Assembly (NCBI RefSeq): GCF_003335675.1
Contig: NZ_QPHL01000017.1
Location: forward strand, 310,001-374,000
Length of the DNA: 64,000 bases
Direction: 5' to 3'
From: Winogradskyella sp. KYW1333
Lineage (GTDB): Bacteria; Bacteroidota; Bacteroidia; Flavobacteriales; Flavobacteriaceae
The notes beneath the pieces are model-generated. The model searched no databases. It was not told the origin of the DNA and saw only the letters and a program-made list of their open reading frames with translations. Numbering within the stretch: position 1 is the stretch's first letter; every line of letters starts with the position of its first letter. Position numbers and translations under genes: made by a program. Below, piece after piece: positions 44,938 through 54,101 of this stretch.

Positions 44938-45899
44938 TCTAATTTTGTAGATATATGAAAAATGGCATCACCTTGATAAATTATTGGAGATTCATTAACA
45001 TTAAATAAATAACCATTATTGGGTGCTTTTACAAAATGATTGAAGCTTCCATATGGGTCAGTTATATGCCCAAGTACATCTCCTTTTTTAATGATTGTGT
45101 TTACAGATTTATTTGGTTTAAACATCCCTGAATGATTAGCGCGTATCCATTTGCTTTCTACAATTTTTACACAACTCTTTTTTGGTTTGGAAACCTTAAA
45201 ATTGCTTTTTAGCATTCCAAGATGATCTAATACGCGTTTTGTTCCATTTACACCAGTGTTAGTTATGGTTTTATCTATGTTAAATGATTTACCACCTTCA
45301 AACAAGAGCATTGGTATACCTAGTTTGTAACATGTGTTTCTAAAGGATTTATTTAAATTTTTTGAATAGTAAATGATAGGAGCACCAAATATTTCTGCTA
45401 ATTCATCTAAAACAACTTCATTCTTTACTATTCTTATTTGAGCAGCGTTAAATCTATCTGCACCACCAGTATGAAAGTCTAAAATCAAATCTGCATGAGG
45501 AACAATTTCGGTCATTAGTTTATTCGCAACTCTACTTGCCAAAGATCCATTTTTGCCACCTGGGAAAACCCGATTTAAATCGCGACCATCAGGAAATTCT
45601 CGATCCATATGTATAAAACCAAAAACGTTTATCACAGGAATACAGATAATTGTACCTTTCTTTGGTTTGTTTATGCCCTTTGCAATGATTTGACGAACAA
45701 TTTCTACGCCATTAACTTCATCACCATGAATACCGGCAGTTATTAAAACAGTAGGCCCTGGTTTTTTTGACCTCTCTATTATTATAGGAACATCAATGGT
45801 ATTTTGAGTATGTAACTTTGCAACATTAAAGCTCACCTTTGCACTTTCTCCTAAGGGAACTTTTGTACCTAAAATATGGAGTATTTCCTTTTCACTCAT
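44934..45899 (-). CDS. Succinylglutamate desuccinylase/aspartoacylase family zinc deacylase
   Basis: This 321-residue M14-like zinc enzyme has metal ligands H58 and E61 ([10 protein letters not shown]) and H143 (LDFHTGG), and the substrate-binding [11 protein letters not shown]. The C-terminal domain ([28 protein letters not shown]) is barrel-sandwich-like. The AstE/AspA family removes acyl groups from N-acyl amino acids. It overlaps rimK (upstream) and the folate gene (downstream) by 4 bp each. Pairing with the glutamate ligase RimK suggests it may act on a product made by RimK, but this is inference. Confidence 0.88.
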   Translation of the reverse strand: MSEKEILHILGTKVPLGESAKVSFNVAKLHTQNTIDVPIIIERSKKPGPTVLITAGIHGDEVNGVEIVRQIIAKGINKPKKGTIICIPVINVFGFIHMDREFPDGRDLNRVFPGGKNGSLASRVANKLMTEIVPHADLILDFHTGGADRFNAAQIRIVKNEVVLDELAEIFGAPIIYYSKNLNKSFRNTCYKLGIPMLLFEGGKSFNIDKTITNTGVNGTKRVLDHLGMLKSNFKVSKPKKSCVKIVESKWIRANHSGMFKPNKSVNTIIKKGDVLGHITDPYGSFNHFVKAPNNGYLFNVNESPIIYQGDAIFHISTKLE

Positions 45900-46771
45900 T
45901 TTCTGTTTCTTTCAATAAAAGTGATTATTGCTCTTGCTATATTTTTTTGTGTTGCCTTTTCAATACCTTCTAAACCTGGCGTAGAGTTAACCTCCATAAT
46001 CAATGGTCCTCTTTTGGACTGCAACATGTCTACACCACAGACAGGAAGTTTTAAAGCTCTAGATGCTTTTATGGCTAACTTAATTTCGTCTTCAGTAAGT
46101 TTAATATAATTAGCGCTACCACCTCTATGTAGGTTAGATCTAAATTCCCCTTCTCGTCCTTGACGCTTCATAGCACCAATAACTTGCCCATCTACTATTA
46201 ATGCTCTTAAATCAGCACCTTTTGCTTCTTCGATATATTCTTGTACCAACGCTCTAGCTTGTAATCCATTAAATGCTTCAAGCACTGATTCTGCCGCGTT
46301 TCTTGATTCTGCCAACACCACACCCAATCCTTGGGTTCCTTCAAGCAACTTAATTATTACTGGTGGCCCACCAACATGGTCTAATACTTCCTCAACATCT
46401 CTTGAGTAATTTGTAAAAACAGTCTTTGGCATACCGATACCAGCTTTAGATAACCTTTGGAAACTCTTGAGTTTATCTCTACTTCTCAGAATAGCGTCAG
46501 AAGTTACTGTTGTAAATACATTCATCATTTCAAATTGTCTTACAACAGCACATCCAAAAAAGGTAACTGAAGCACCAATTCTTGGAATAATGGCATCTAC
46601 ATAATCTAGATAACGATCTCTGTAATAAATAGTAGGTTTTTCTTTTTCAATTATAATATCGCATTTAAGAGGATCAATAATTTCAATATCATGACCTCTA
46701 TTTTCACCTTCTTGAATAAGACGCTTTGTGGAGTACAGATTTTCGTTTCTTGAAAGGATAACGATATTCAT
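45896..46771 (-). CDS. rimK: RimK family alpha-L-glutamate ligase
   Basis: This 291-residue ATP-grasp ligase has an N-terminal domain ([31 protein letters not shown]) and ATP-grasp motifs ([62 protein letters not shown]). RimK adds glutamates to ribosomal protein S6 or makes oligo-glutamate chains. I chose ATG 46771; an in-frame TTG two codons upstream is less likely. A promoter with both elements lies 18 bp upstream, divergent from uvrC. It is the first gene of a three-gene overlapping operon. Confidence 0.92.
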   Translation of the reverse strand: MNIVILSRNENLYSTKRLIQEGENRGHDIEIIDPLKCDIIIEKEKPTIYYRDRYLDYVDAIIPRIGASVTFFGCAVVRQFEMMNVFTTVTSDAILRSRDKLKSFQRLSKAGIGMPKTVFTNYSRDVEEVLDHVGGPPVIIKLLEGTQGLGVVLAESRNAAESVLEAFNGLQARALVQEYIEEAKGADLRALIVDGQVIGAMKRQGREGEFRSNLHRGGSANYIKLTEDEIKLAIKASRALKLPVCGVDMLQSKRGPLIMEVNSTPGLEGIEKATQKNIARAIITFIERNRK

Positions 46772-46789
46772 TGGCAATGCTTAAAAGGC

Positions 46790-46820
46790 TAAAGTTAATC
46801 AAGTATTTGGAGTTCATCAA
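46790..46820 (-). promoter_or_regulatory. Bacteroidota-type promoter for the rimK operon
   Basis: On the minus strand, TTG (46820-46818), a 20-bp spacer and TAACTTTA (46797-46790, one mismatch to TAnnTTTG) lie 18 bp before the rimK ATG. Confidence 0.5.
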
Positions 46821-46868
46821 ATTTAAACAACTCATAAACTTTAAGTGCGCATTACTACTTACTTTTTA

Positions 46869-46876
46869 TACCTTTG
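46869..46876 (+). promoter_or_regulatory. Candidate -7 element for uvrC
   Basis: TACCTTTG is a full TAnnTTTG match ending 5 bp before the uvrC ATG, which would give an almost leaderless mRNA. No -33 TTG is seen. Confidence 0.4.
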
Positions 46877-46881
46877 AATTA

Positions 46882-48675
46882 ATGTCAGATACTGCTTTAG
46901 AAATTCAAATTAAAACCTTACCACACCAACCTGGCGTCTATCAATATTTTGATAACGATGAGAATCTTATTTATGTAGGCAAGGCTAAAAATATTAAAAA
47001 AAGGGTTAGTAGTTATTTTACCAAAAACCACGAGTATGGTAAAACTAGGGTTTTAGTAAAAAATATTAAATCAATAAAGCATATCGTCGTTGAAACTGAA
47101 AATGATGCATTGTTATTAGAGAATAATCTAATCAAGAAATATCAACCTAAGTACAATGTAATGCTTAAGGATGACAAATCTTATCCTTGGATTTGCGTTA
47201 AAAACGAAAGGTTTCCAAGAATATTCCCTACAAGAAGGGTAATAAAAGATGGATCAGAATATTTTGGTCCATATACAAGTATGAAAACGGTAAAGACGCT
47301 GTTAGGGTTAATAAAGGGGCTTTATCAGTTAAGAACATGTAATTACCATCTTTCAGAACCCAAAATTGAAGCCGGAAAATATAAAGTCTGTTTAGAGTTT
47401 CACTTAGGAAATTGCAAAGGTGCCTGTGAAGGAAAAGAAACAGAGGAAGAGTACCATTCTAATATCAAAGCAATAAGAGAAATACTGAAAGGTAATTTTA
47501 AAGATTCACTTCAACAATTTAGGAAACAGATGAGAGTGCATGCACAGAATATGGAATTTGAGGATGCACAAAAAATCAAAGAAAAACTAGAAATTTTAGA
47601 GAACTATCAATCTAAATCTACAGTTGTAAATCCTAAAATCAGCAATGTTGATGTTTTCTCCATTGTTAGTGATGAAACGTATGCTTATATTAATTTTTTA
47701 CAATTGAGTTATGGATCAATAATAAGATCTCACACTCTTGAGTTAAAAAAGAAATTACAAGAATCTGATAAGGAGCTTCTAGAACTTGCCATCACTGAGA
47801 TTAGACAAAGGTTCAATTCAAACTCTAAAGAAATATATGTATCAACAATGGTTGATTTGGGTGAAGATGTGAAAGTAACCATACCAAAGCTTGGTGATAA
47901 AAAGAGTATAGTTGATTTATCTAAACGAAATGCCATGTACTATCGCATAGATAAGCTAAAGCAAATAAAAATAGTTGATCCAGATAGACATGCCAATAGA
48001 ATAATGGCGCAGATGAAGGCTGATTTGAGATTATCTGAAGAACCTAGACATATTGAGTGCTTTGATAATTCAAATATTCAGGGGACAAATCCGGTTGCCG
48101 CATGTGTTGTTTTTAAAAATGGAAAACCTAGTAAGAAAGATTATAGGCATTTTAATATTAAGACTGTAGAGGGCTCAGATGATTTTGCCTCTATGGAAGA
48201 GGTAGTTCACAGAAGATATAAAAGACTTCTTGAAGAAGACGCACCATTGCCTCAATTGATAATAATTGATGGAGGAAAGGGTCAGTTGTCTTCTGCCCTT
48301 AAAAGTTTGGATTTATTGGGCTTAAGAGGTAAAATTGCAATTATCGGTATTGCCAAGCGTTTAGAAGAATTATTCTATCCAGATGATCCAATTCCACTAT
48401 ATTTAGACAAGAAAAGCGAGACACTGAAAATTATTCAGCAATTAAGAAATGAGGCGCACCGTTTTGGTATAGAACATCATAGAAACAGAAGGAGTAAAAG
48501 CGCACTAACTACAGAGCTTGAAAATATTTCAGGTGTTGGTGAGCAAACTATAATAGATTTAATGAAACACTTTAAAACAGTGAAACGAATTGCAAATGCC
48601 AAATTAGATGAATTGGAAAACGTGGTTGGTGTTTCAAGAGCAAATAAAATTTACAATTATTATCACAAAGAATAG
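46882..48675 (+). CDS. uvrC: Excinuclease ABC subunit C
   Basis: This 597-residue nucleotide-excision-repair nuclease makes both incisions around a lesion. It has a GIY-YIG domain (PGVYQYFDNDENLIYVGKAKN, residues 15-35), a cysteine cluster (CLEFHLGNCKGACEG), a UVR helical hairpin (MEFEDAQKIKEKLEIL), an RNase H-like C-terminal nuclease (ECFDNSNIQGTNPVA, IIDGGKGQLSSA) and terminal HhH motifs (ISGVGEQTI, VVGVSRANKIY). I chose ATG 46882, the family's usual start; the frame is open to 46771 but that extension is not family-like and would overlap the rimK promoter. The next gene starts 1 bp after its stop. Confidence 0.97.
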   Translation: MSDTALEIQIKTLPHQPGVYQYFDNDENLIYVGKAKNIKKRVSSYFTKNHEYGKTRVLVKNIKSIKHIVVETENDALLLENNLIKKYQPKYNVMLKDDKSYPWICVKNERFPRIFPTRRVIKDGSEYFGPYTSMKTVKTLLGLIKGLYQLRTCNYHLSEPKIEAGKYKVCLEFHLGNCKGACEGKETEEEYHSNIKAIREILKGNFKDSLQQFRKQMRVHAQNMEFEDAQKIKEKLEILENYQSKSTVVNPKISNVDVFSIVSDETYAYINFLQLSYGSIIRSHTLELKKKLQESDKELLELAITEIRQRFNSNSKEIYVSTMVDLGEDVKVTIPKLGDKKSIVDLSKRNAMYYRIDKLKQIKIVDPDRHANRIMAQMKADLRLSEEPRHIECFDNSNIQGTNPVAACVVFKNGKPSKKDYRHFNIKTVEGSDDFASMEEVVHRRYKRLLEEDAPLPQLIIIDGGKGQLSSALKSLDLLGLRGKIAIIGIAKRLEELFYPDDPIPLYLDKKSETLKIIQQLRNEAHRFGIEHHRNRRSKSALTTELENISGVGEQTIIDLMKHFKTVKRIANAKLDELENVVGVSRANKIYNYYHKE

Positions 48676-48676
48676 A

Positions 48677-50920
48677 GTGAAAATAGTAGGGCAACATATT
48701 GTTATTCTAGTTTTATTATTAGGATTAATAGTTAATACTTCTGTATTTGCTCAAAAAAAGGAAGAGCTAAAAGTGGGATTGGTGCTAAGTGGTGGAGGTG
48801 CTAAAGGATTTGCACATATCGGAGTTTTAAAAGTGATTGATAGCTTAGGTATAGAGGTTGATTATATCGCTGGAACAAGTATGGGAGCAGTTATAGGATC
48901 ATTGTATTCTACAGGCTACTCAGGCAAACAGCTAGAAGCGTTTTTTAATAGTCAAGATTTTAATGTATTAATTAACGATGAATTTGAGAGGTCTTCAAAA
49001 ACATTTTATGAACGAGAGAATGCCGAAAAATATGCTGTAAGCTTACCCTTTGAAAATTTAAAAATTAGTCTTCCTTCGGCTTTATCTAGAGGTCAGAACG
49101 TCTATAACCTACTATATCAATTAATGTTACCTGTTAAGGAAATAAATGATTTTAGTCAACTGCCTATTCCATTTTTTTGTGTTGCTACAGATATTGAAAC
49201 TGGCGAATCAATTATAATGGATAGGGGAAGTTTAGCAGAATCCGTAACAGCTAGTGGTGCTTTACCATCCTTATTTGAACCTGTTGTTATTGATGATCAA
49301 ATTTTAATAGATGGAGGTGTTACCAATAATTTCCCTGTGGAAGAGCTAAGGGCAAGAGGAATGGATATTATCATTGGTGTGGATGTACAAGATGCTTTAA
49401 AAGACAGAGAATCATTAAAATCGGCACCTGAGATATTACTACAAATAAATAATTTTCGCACCATCAACGCGATGAAAAATAAGGCACCATTAACAGATAT
49501 TTATATTAAACCAGACATAACAGATTTCTCGGTGATTTCATTTGATGAAGGTAGAGATATTATTGAAAATGGTGAATTAGCAGCCAAAGCAAAATTAAAT
49601 GAGTTAATAGAAGTTAGAGATAATCAGGATAATTTCAACCAAAGATCACAAATAATTCTGTTAGACAGTTTAAGAATAGAGTCTGTTAGCATAAATGGTA
49701 TGGATCGTTTTACCCGTTCATATGTAATTGGGAAGTTGAAATTTAAGGGTGAAGAAAAAATAAGTTATTCAAAATTCAAAAAAGGAATTAATAACCTTAT
49801 AGCAACAAATAACTTTGACACATTTCGTTATCAACTTAAGTCAACTGAAAATGATTCGACATTTAAATTGGTTGGTAATATTAAAGAATCAGATAACACA
49901 ACATTTTTGAAATTGGGTGTACACTATGATGGATTGTATAAAAGTGCAGCGCTGGCAAATATTACCAAGCAAAGATTGTTGTTTAAAAACGATTTAGCCT
50001 CATTAGATTTTATTTTAGGAGATAATTCTAGATATAATTTTGATTATTTCATTGATAAAGGTTTTTATATCAGTATTGGATTAAAATCGCGGTTCAATCA
50101 CTTTAGCAAAGGTGTGAATCCAGGTCTCGCACTAGACAATGATTCACCATTATTAGAATCGCTGAATAAAATTGATATAGATTTAAATGATTTTACCAAT
50201 CAGGTTTATTTACAGACTATATTTAGAAAAGATTTTGCATTGAGATTGGGAGGTGAATACAAACGTCTTAAAATTACTTCAGAAACACTTTTAGAGGAAG
50301 ATCAAGATGATGAAATCACTTTTGAAAACTCCGATTACTTTAGCCTTTATGGTAATTTAGTTTTTGACGATTATGACAATCCATATTTTCCAAAAAGTGG
50401 TTTTTATTTTAATGGAGATTTTCATTGGTATTTGGGAGCTTCTGGATTTAATAAAAATTTTGAACCTTTTTCCATCACCAAAGCTGATATTGGCTATGCT
50501 TTCAGTTTTTCTAATAATGTAGCATTTAAGGTTGAAACGCAGGGAGGTTTTAAGCTAGGAGACGATTCAACCAATTCCCTTAATTTTGCCTTAGGTGGTT
50601 ACGGTAGAAACTTTATAAATAATATTTATTCGTTTTATGGTTACGATTATTTTGAAATTACAGGAGATAGCTTCGTAAAGGCAATCTTTACTTTAGATTA
50701 TGAATTATTTAATAATCATCATTTATTATTGGCGGCAAATTATGGAAATGTAGAAAACAGACTATTTGAAACAGGTAATTGGTTGTCTGCACCAGATTAC
50801 ACTGGTTATGCATTGGGCTACTCCTTAGAGACATTTTTAGGACCATTAGAGGGTAAATTCACCTATTCACCAGAAACAGGTAATTCTTATTGGTTTTTTA
50901 ACCTTGGATTTTGGTTTTAA
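48677..50920 (+). CDS. Patatin-like phospholipase with POTRA-like and outer-membrane barrel domains (PlpD-like)
   Basis: This 747-residue protein has a signal peptide (ending VFAQ, residue 26) and a patatin domain with GGGAKG (39-44), catalytic Ser68 (GTSMG) and Asp212 (IDGG). A POTRA-like segment (about 330-410; IESVSINGMDRFTRSYVIGKLKF) precedes a C-terminal beta-barrel of the Omp85/surface-antigen type (DNPYFPKSGFYFNGDF, ending FFNLGFWF). This order is that of type Vd autotransporters such as PlpD, where the barrel exports or anchors the lipase. The start codon is GTG at 48677; the open frame upstream overlaps uvrC. It is probably co-transcribed with uvrC. Confidence 0.88.
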   Translation: MKIVGQHIVILVLLLGLIVNTSVFAQKKEELKVGLVLSGGGAKGFAHIGVLKVIDSLGIEVDYIAGTSMGAVIGSLYSTGYSGKQLEAFFNSQDFNVLINDEFERSSKTFYERENAEKYAVSLPFENLKISLPSALSRGQNVYNLLYQLMLPVKEINDFSQLPIPFFCVATDIETGESIIMDRGSLAESVTASGALPSLFEPVVIDDQILIDGGVTNNFPVEELRARGMDIIIGVDVQDALKDRESLKSAPEILLQINNFRTINAMKNKAPLTDIYIKPDITDFSVISFDEGRDIIENGELAAKAKLNELIEVRDNQDNFNQRSQIILLDSLRIESVSINGMDRFTRSYVIGKLKFKGEEKISYSKFKKGINNLIATNNFDTFRYQLKSTENDSTFKLVGNIKESDNTTFLKLGVHYDGLYKSAALANITKQRLLFKNDLASLDFILGDNSRYNFDYFIDKGFYISIGLKSRFNHFSKGVNPGLALDNDSPLLESLNKIDIDLNDFTNQVYLQTIFRKDFALRLGGEYKRLKITSETLLEEDQDDEITFENSDYFSLYGNLVFDDYDNPYFPKSGFYFNGDFHWYLGASGFNKNFEPFSITKADIGYAFSFSNNVAFKVETQGGFKLGDDSTNSLNFALGGYGRNFINNIYSFYGYDYFEITGDSFVKAIFTLDYELFNNHHLLLAANYGNVENRLFETGNWLSAPDYTGYALGYSLETFLGPLEGKFTYSPETGNSYWFFNLGFWF

Positions 50921-50955
50921 AATTAAAAATTCTCAACTTTACATCAGTATGATAG

Positions 50956-51013
50956 TATTCTGGGCAGATATTAAACTTCACTTACATTTCCTAATAAAAA
51001 GGAACCCAGAATA
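50956..51013 (+). promoter_or_regulatory. Long inverted repeat between the patatin gene and hmgA
   Basis: TATTCTGGG (50956-50964) and CCCAGAATA (51005-51013) are perfect 9-bp complements 40 bp apart. The interval contains a smaller TTCCT/AGGAA stem. It lies in the 174-bp gap upstream of hmgA; no T run follows, so a leader RNA structure or a protein-binding site is more likely than a terminator. Confidence 0.4.
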
Positions 51014-51094
51014 GATATGCATTTTTTGTACCTTTAAGTCTGTATAGTTTACACGTTTCAGTGTATAATTAATTCAATTTTTAAACTAAAAGAA

Positions 51095-52252
51095 ATGCCG
51101 TTTTATCATAAACTTGGAAAAATTCCACCAAAAAGACATACTCAATTTAAAAAACCGAATGGTGACTATTATTACGAGCAGTTGTTCGGTACCATAGGAT
51201 TCGATGGAATGTCCACTAACAGTTACCACGAACAAAGACCAACACAGGTAAAAGAAATTAGGTCTCAATACAGTGTAGCTCCAAAAGTGGCTAAAGCCAA
51301 CAATATTCAATCTTATCGTTTACATGGATTCAAAGTTAAACCTGAGAATGATTATCTAGATAGTAGAAAAACTATTCTAACCAATAGCGACTGCAACATT
51401 ATTTTGGCTGCACCTAAAGAATCTACAAGAGAATATTTTTATAAAAACACAGATGCAGACGAACTCATTTTTGTCCATAAAGGAACTGGAAAATTAAGAA
51501 CCATGTTGGGTAATCTAGATTTTAAATATGGAGATTATCTTTTAGTACCGAGAGGTATTATTTATAAAATGGATTTTGATACAGAAGACAACAGATTGTT
51601 TATTGTAGAATCCTATAGGCCCATTTATACACCAAAGCGCTATCGTAATTGGTTTGGTCAATTGTTAGAGCATTCTCCATTTTGTGAAAGAGATTTACGT
51701 CAGCCGCAAGAACTAGAGACTTATAACGAATCAGGTGATTTTTTAATTAAGATTAAAAAACAAGATGAAATCATAGAAATGGTTTATGCGTCCCATCCAT
51801 TTGATGTGATAGGTTATGATGGTTATAACTATCCTTATGCATTTTCAATTCATGATTTCGAACCAATAACCGGAAGAGTACACCAACCACCACCAGTGCA
51901 TCAAACTTTTGAAACAGATGCATTTGTGGTTTGTAGTTTTGTGCCTAGGCTATACGACTATCATCCATTAGCGGTTCCTGCACCATATAACCATAGCAAC
52001 ATAGATAGTGATGAGGTACTATACTATGTAGATGGTGATTTTATGAGTAGAAACGATATAGAAGTAGGTCATATTTCATTGCATCCTGCAGGAATACCGC
52101 ATGGCCCCCATCCTGGTGCGATGGAAAGAAGTATTGGCAAAGTAAAAACTGATGAATTAGCTGTTATGGTAGATACTTTTAAACCATTAAAAGTGACTGA
52201 GGAAGCTCTAAAAATAGCCGATGAAGATTACTTTAAGTCTTGGTTAGAATAA
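51095..52252 (+). CDS. hmgA: Homogentisate 1,2-dioxygenase
   Basis: This 385-residue cupin-type Fe(II) dioxygenase opens the ring of homogentisate to maleylacetoacetate in tyrosine degradation. It has the N-terminal PFYHKLGKIPPKRHTQF, YHEQRPTQV, a metal site with H300 and an acid near 306-307 (PYNHSNIDSDE) and H336 (GIPHGPHPG). It is shorter than the ~430-residue human enzyme, as is usual for the Flavobacteria branch. hppD, which makes its substrate, is two genes downstream in the same direction. Confidence 0.95.
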   Translation: MPFYHKLGKIPPKRHTQFKKPNGDYYYEQLFGTIGFDGMSTNSYHEQRPTQVKEIRSQYSVAPKVAKANNIQSYRLHGFKVKPENDYLDSRKTILTNSDCNIILAAPKESTREYFYKNTDADELIFVHKGTGKLRTMLGNLDFKYGDYLLVPRGIIYKMDFDTEDNRLFIVESYRPIYTPKRYRNWFGQLLEHSPFCERDLRQPQELETYNESGDFLIKIKKQDEIIEMVYASHPFDVIGYDGYNYPYAFSIHDFEPITGRVHQPPPVHQTFETDAFVVCSFVPRLYDYHPLAVPAPYNHSNIDSDEVLYYVDGDFMSRNDIEVGHISLHPAGIPHGPHPGAMERSIGKVKTDELAVMVDTFKPLKVTEEALKIADEDYFKSWLE

Positions 52253-52273
52253 ATAAATTCAATTTAAACATTT

Positions 52274-52765
52274 ATGAATAATAGTAAGTTAGCAGCAGAT
52301 CCATTAGCACTTGTACTCGGAATTTTATCACTTGTTTTAGGAATAGCTGGTTGTTGTTGTTACGGTATTACGGCCATTATTCCATTGGTGTTGGCAATTG
52401 TTGGTTTGATTTCTGCAAATAGAAGTTTAAAAGAGTATAGACAAAACCCAGAAGCATTTTCACAGCAATCTGCAAGTAATGTAAACACGGCAAAAATCTT
52501 AAATATAATAGGCATTGTAATCAATGGCTTTGTGGTTTTAATTTCTATAGGTATCATTGCTTTTTATGGGACAATGTTGTCTTCGGAAATTTTTGATGAA
52601 ATTCGAAATAATACCGGTTCAGATGGTTATTACGATTATGAATTCGAAATCGATTCAACAGAAACTAGTAAGGAAGAATACTATTTAGAAGAAGAACAAG
52701 ATTCGGTGAATATAGATGCTTTAATTGAAGATAAATCAGTAGAAATAGAACAAGAAATTAATTAA
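52274..52765 (+). CDS. CCC-motif/DUF4190-like small membrane protein
   Basis: This 163-residue protein has two hydrophobic helical hairpins. The first carries the sequence GIAGCCCYG (three adjacent cysteines, residues 25-33) and the second lies at about 75-97 (NIIGIVINGFVVLISIGIIAFYG). A long acidic tail follows (about 105-163, DYEFEIDSTETSKEEYYLEEEQD). The CCC stretch marks a family I know only from Flavobacteriia, with no assigned function. It lies between hmgA (21 bp) and hppD (4 bp), so it is transcribed with tyrosine-degradation genes. Metal binding by the cysteines is possible but unproven. Confidence 0.8.
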   Translation: MNNSKLAADPLALVLGILSLVLGIAGCCCYGITAIIPLVLAIVGLISANRSLKEYRQNPEAFSQQSASNVNTAKILNIIGIVINGFVVLISIGIIAFYGTMLSSEIFDEIRNNTGSDGYYDYEFEIDSTETSKEEYYLEEEQDSVNIDALIEDKSVEIEQEIN

Positions 52766-52769
52766 TATT

Positions 52770-53930
52770 ATGGCAAAAGAAGTTAAAAGCGTTAACTATG
52801 GCTTAGAAAAAATATTTGATGAGGCTCAAGATTTTATGCCTCTTTTAGGGACGGACTATGTTGAGTTTTATGTTGGAAATGCAAAGCAATCAGCACATTT
52901 TTACAAAACCGCATTTGGATTTCAGTCTTATGCCTATAAAGGATTAGAAACCGGATCTAAAGATTCCGTGAGCTATGTCTTAAAACAAGATAAAATAAGA
53001 CTTGTACTTACAACACCTCTAAATAGTCAATCTTCAATAAATAATCATATTGTAAAACACGGTGATGGAGTTAAAGTAATTGCACTTTGGGTTGATGATG
53101 CAAGTATATCGTATGAGGAAACAATAAAACGAGGCGCTACGTCTTACATGGAACCTGTAGTAGAAAAGGATGAATATGGAGAAGTTGTAAGATCGGGAAT
53201 ATATACATATGGAGAAACTGTTCACATGTTTGTTGAACGTAAAAACTATAATGGTGTTTTTATTCCGGGCTTTGTAGAATGGAAAAGTGATTATAATCCT
53301 GAACCAGTTGGTCTAAAATATATTGACCATATGGTAGGTAATGTTGGTTGGGGCCAAATGAATAAATGGGTTAAATGGTATGAGGATGTTATGGGGTTTG
53401 TAAACTTCTTATCTTTTGACGACAAGCAAATTCATACCGAGTACTCGGCATTAATGAGCAAGGTTATGAGTAATGGTAATGGCAGGATAAAGTTTCCAAT
53501 TAATGAACCTGCTAAGGCAGCGAAAAAATCACAGATTGAGGAGTATCTTGATTTTTATGAAGATTCTGGTGTTCAGCATATTGCGGTGGCAACGGATGAT
53601 ATTATCAAAACTGTTGCTCAACTGAAAGCACGTGGTGTAGAATTTTTACCACCACCTCCACAATCATATTATGATATGATACCTGAAAGATTAGGTGTAC
53701 ATATGGAAATGATGAAAGAAGATATAAAACAACTTCAAAAGCTTTCAATTTTAGTTGATGCAGATGAAGAAGGGTATCTGTTGCAAATATTCACAAAACC
53801 TGTGGAAGATAGACCAACCTTATTCTTCGAAATAATTCAGCGTATGGGTGCAAAAGGATTTGGAGCTGGTAATTTTAAAGCACTTTTTGAGTCTATTGAG
53901 AGAGAACAAGCAAAAAGAGGAACTCTTTAA
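52770..53930 (+). CDS. hppD: 4-Hydroxyphenylpyruvate dioxygenase
   Basis: This 386-residue Fe(II) enzyme converts 4-hydroxyphenylpyruvate to homogentisate. It has two vicinal-oxygen-chelate domains with metal ligands H187 (IDHMVGNV), H270 (GVQHIAVATDD) and E354 (LFFEIIQRMG), and the C-terminal GAKGFGAGNFKALFESIE helix that closes the active site. The product feeds HmgA, encoded two genes upstream. A hairpin (AAAGAG/CTCTTT) overlaps its stop codon without a T run. Confidence 0.97.
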   Translation: MAKEVKSVNYGLEKIFDEAQDFMPLLGTDYVEFYVGNAKQSAHFYKTAFGFQSYAYKGLETGSKDSVSYVLKQDKIRLVLTTPLNSQSSINNHIVKHGDGVKVIALWVDDASISYEETIKRGATSYMEPVVEKDEYGEVVRSGIYTYGETVHMFVERKNYNGVFIPGFVEWKSDYNPEPVGLKYIDHMVGNVGWGQMNKWVKWYEDVMGFVNFLSFDDKQIHTEYSALMSKVMSNGNGRIKFPINEPAKAAKKSQIEEYLDFYEDSGVQHIAVATDDIIKTVAQLKARGVEFLPPPPQSYYDMIPERLGVHMEMMKEDIKQLQKLSILVDADEEGYLLQIFTKPVEDRPTLFFEIIQRMGAKGFGAGNFKALFESIEREQAKRGTL

Positions 53931-53958
53931 GATAATATACTCATTTTCATGTTCGTTT

Positions 53959-53990
53959 TTGGGATGTGTTTTTATGATTTAATACTTTTG
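53959..53990 (+). promoter_or_regulatory. Bacteroidota-type promoter upstream of the DUF3108 gene
   Basis: TTG (53959-53961), a 21-bp spacer and TACTTTTG (53983-53990) match both consensus halves. Transcription would start near 53996, leaving a leader of about 105 nt. Confidence 0.6.
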
Positions 53991-54017
53991 GAATAGTAAT
54001 TGTGAATGCCATAAATG

Positions 54018-54036
54018 TAAACTAGAAGCTAGTTTA
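54018..54036 (+). promoter_or_regulatory. Perfect hairpin in the DUF3108 leader
   Basis: TAAACTAG-AAG-CTAGTTTA is a perfect 8-bp inverted repeat with a 3-nt loop, inside the predicted 5' leader and 65 bp before the ATG at 54102. There is no T run, so it is not a simple terminator. Confidence 0.45.
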
Positions 54037-54101
54037 GATTTATTAAGATTATTGTAACACATTTAATGTGGTACATTATTTACATTTACATTAGAAGAGT
54101 T

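Noticed and set aside
46771..46881. Longer N-terminus for UvrC (37 extra codons)
   Set aside because: The extension is not family-like, covers the rimK promoter and precedes a good TAnnTTTG box and ATG at 46882.
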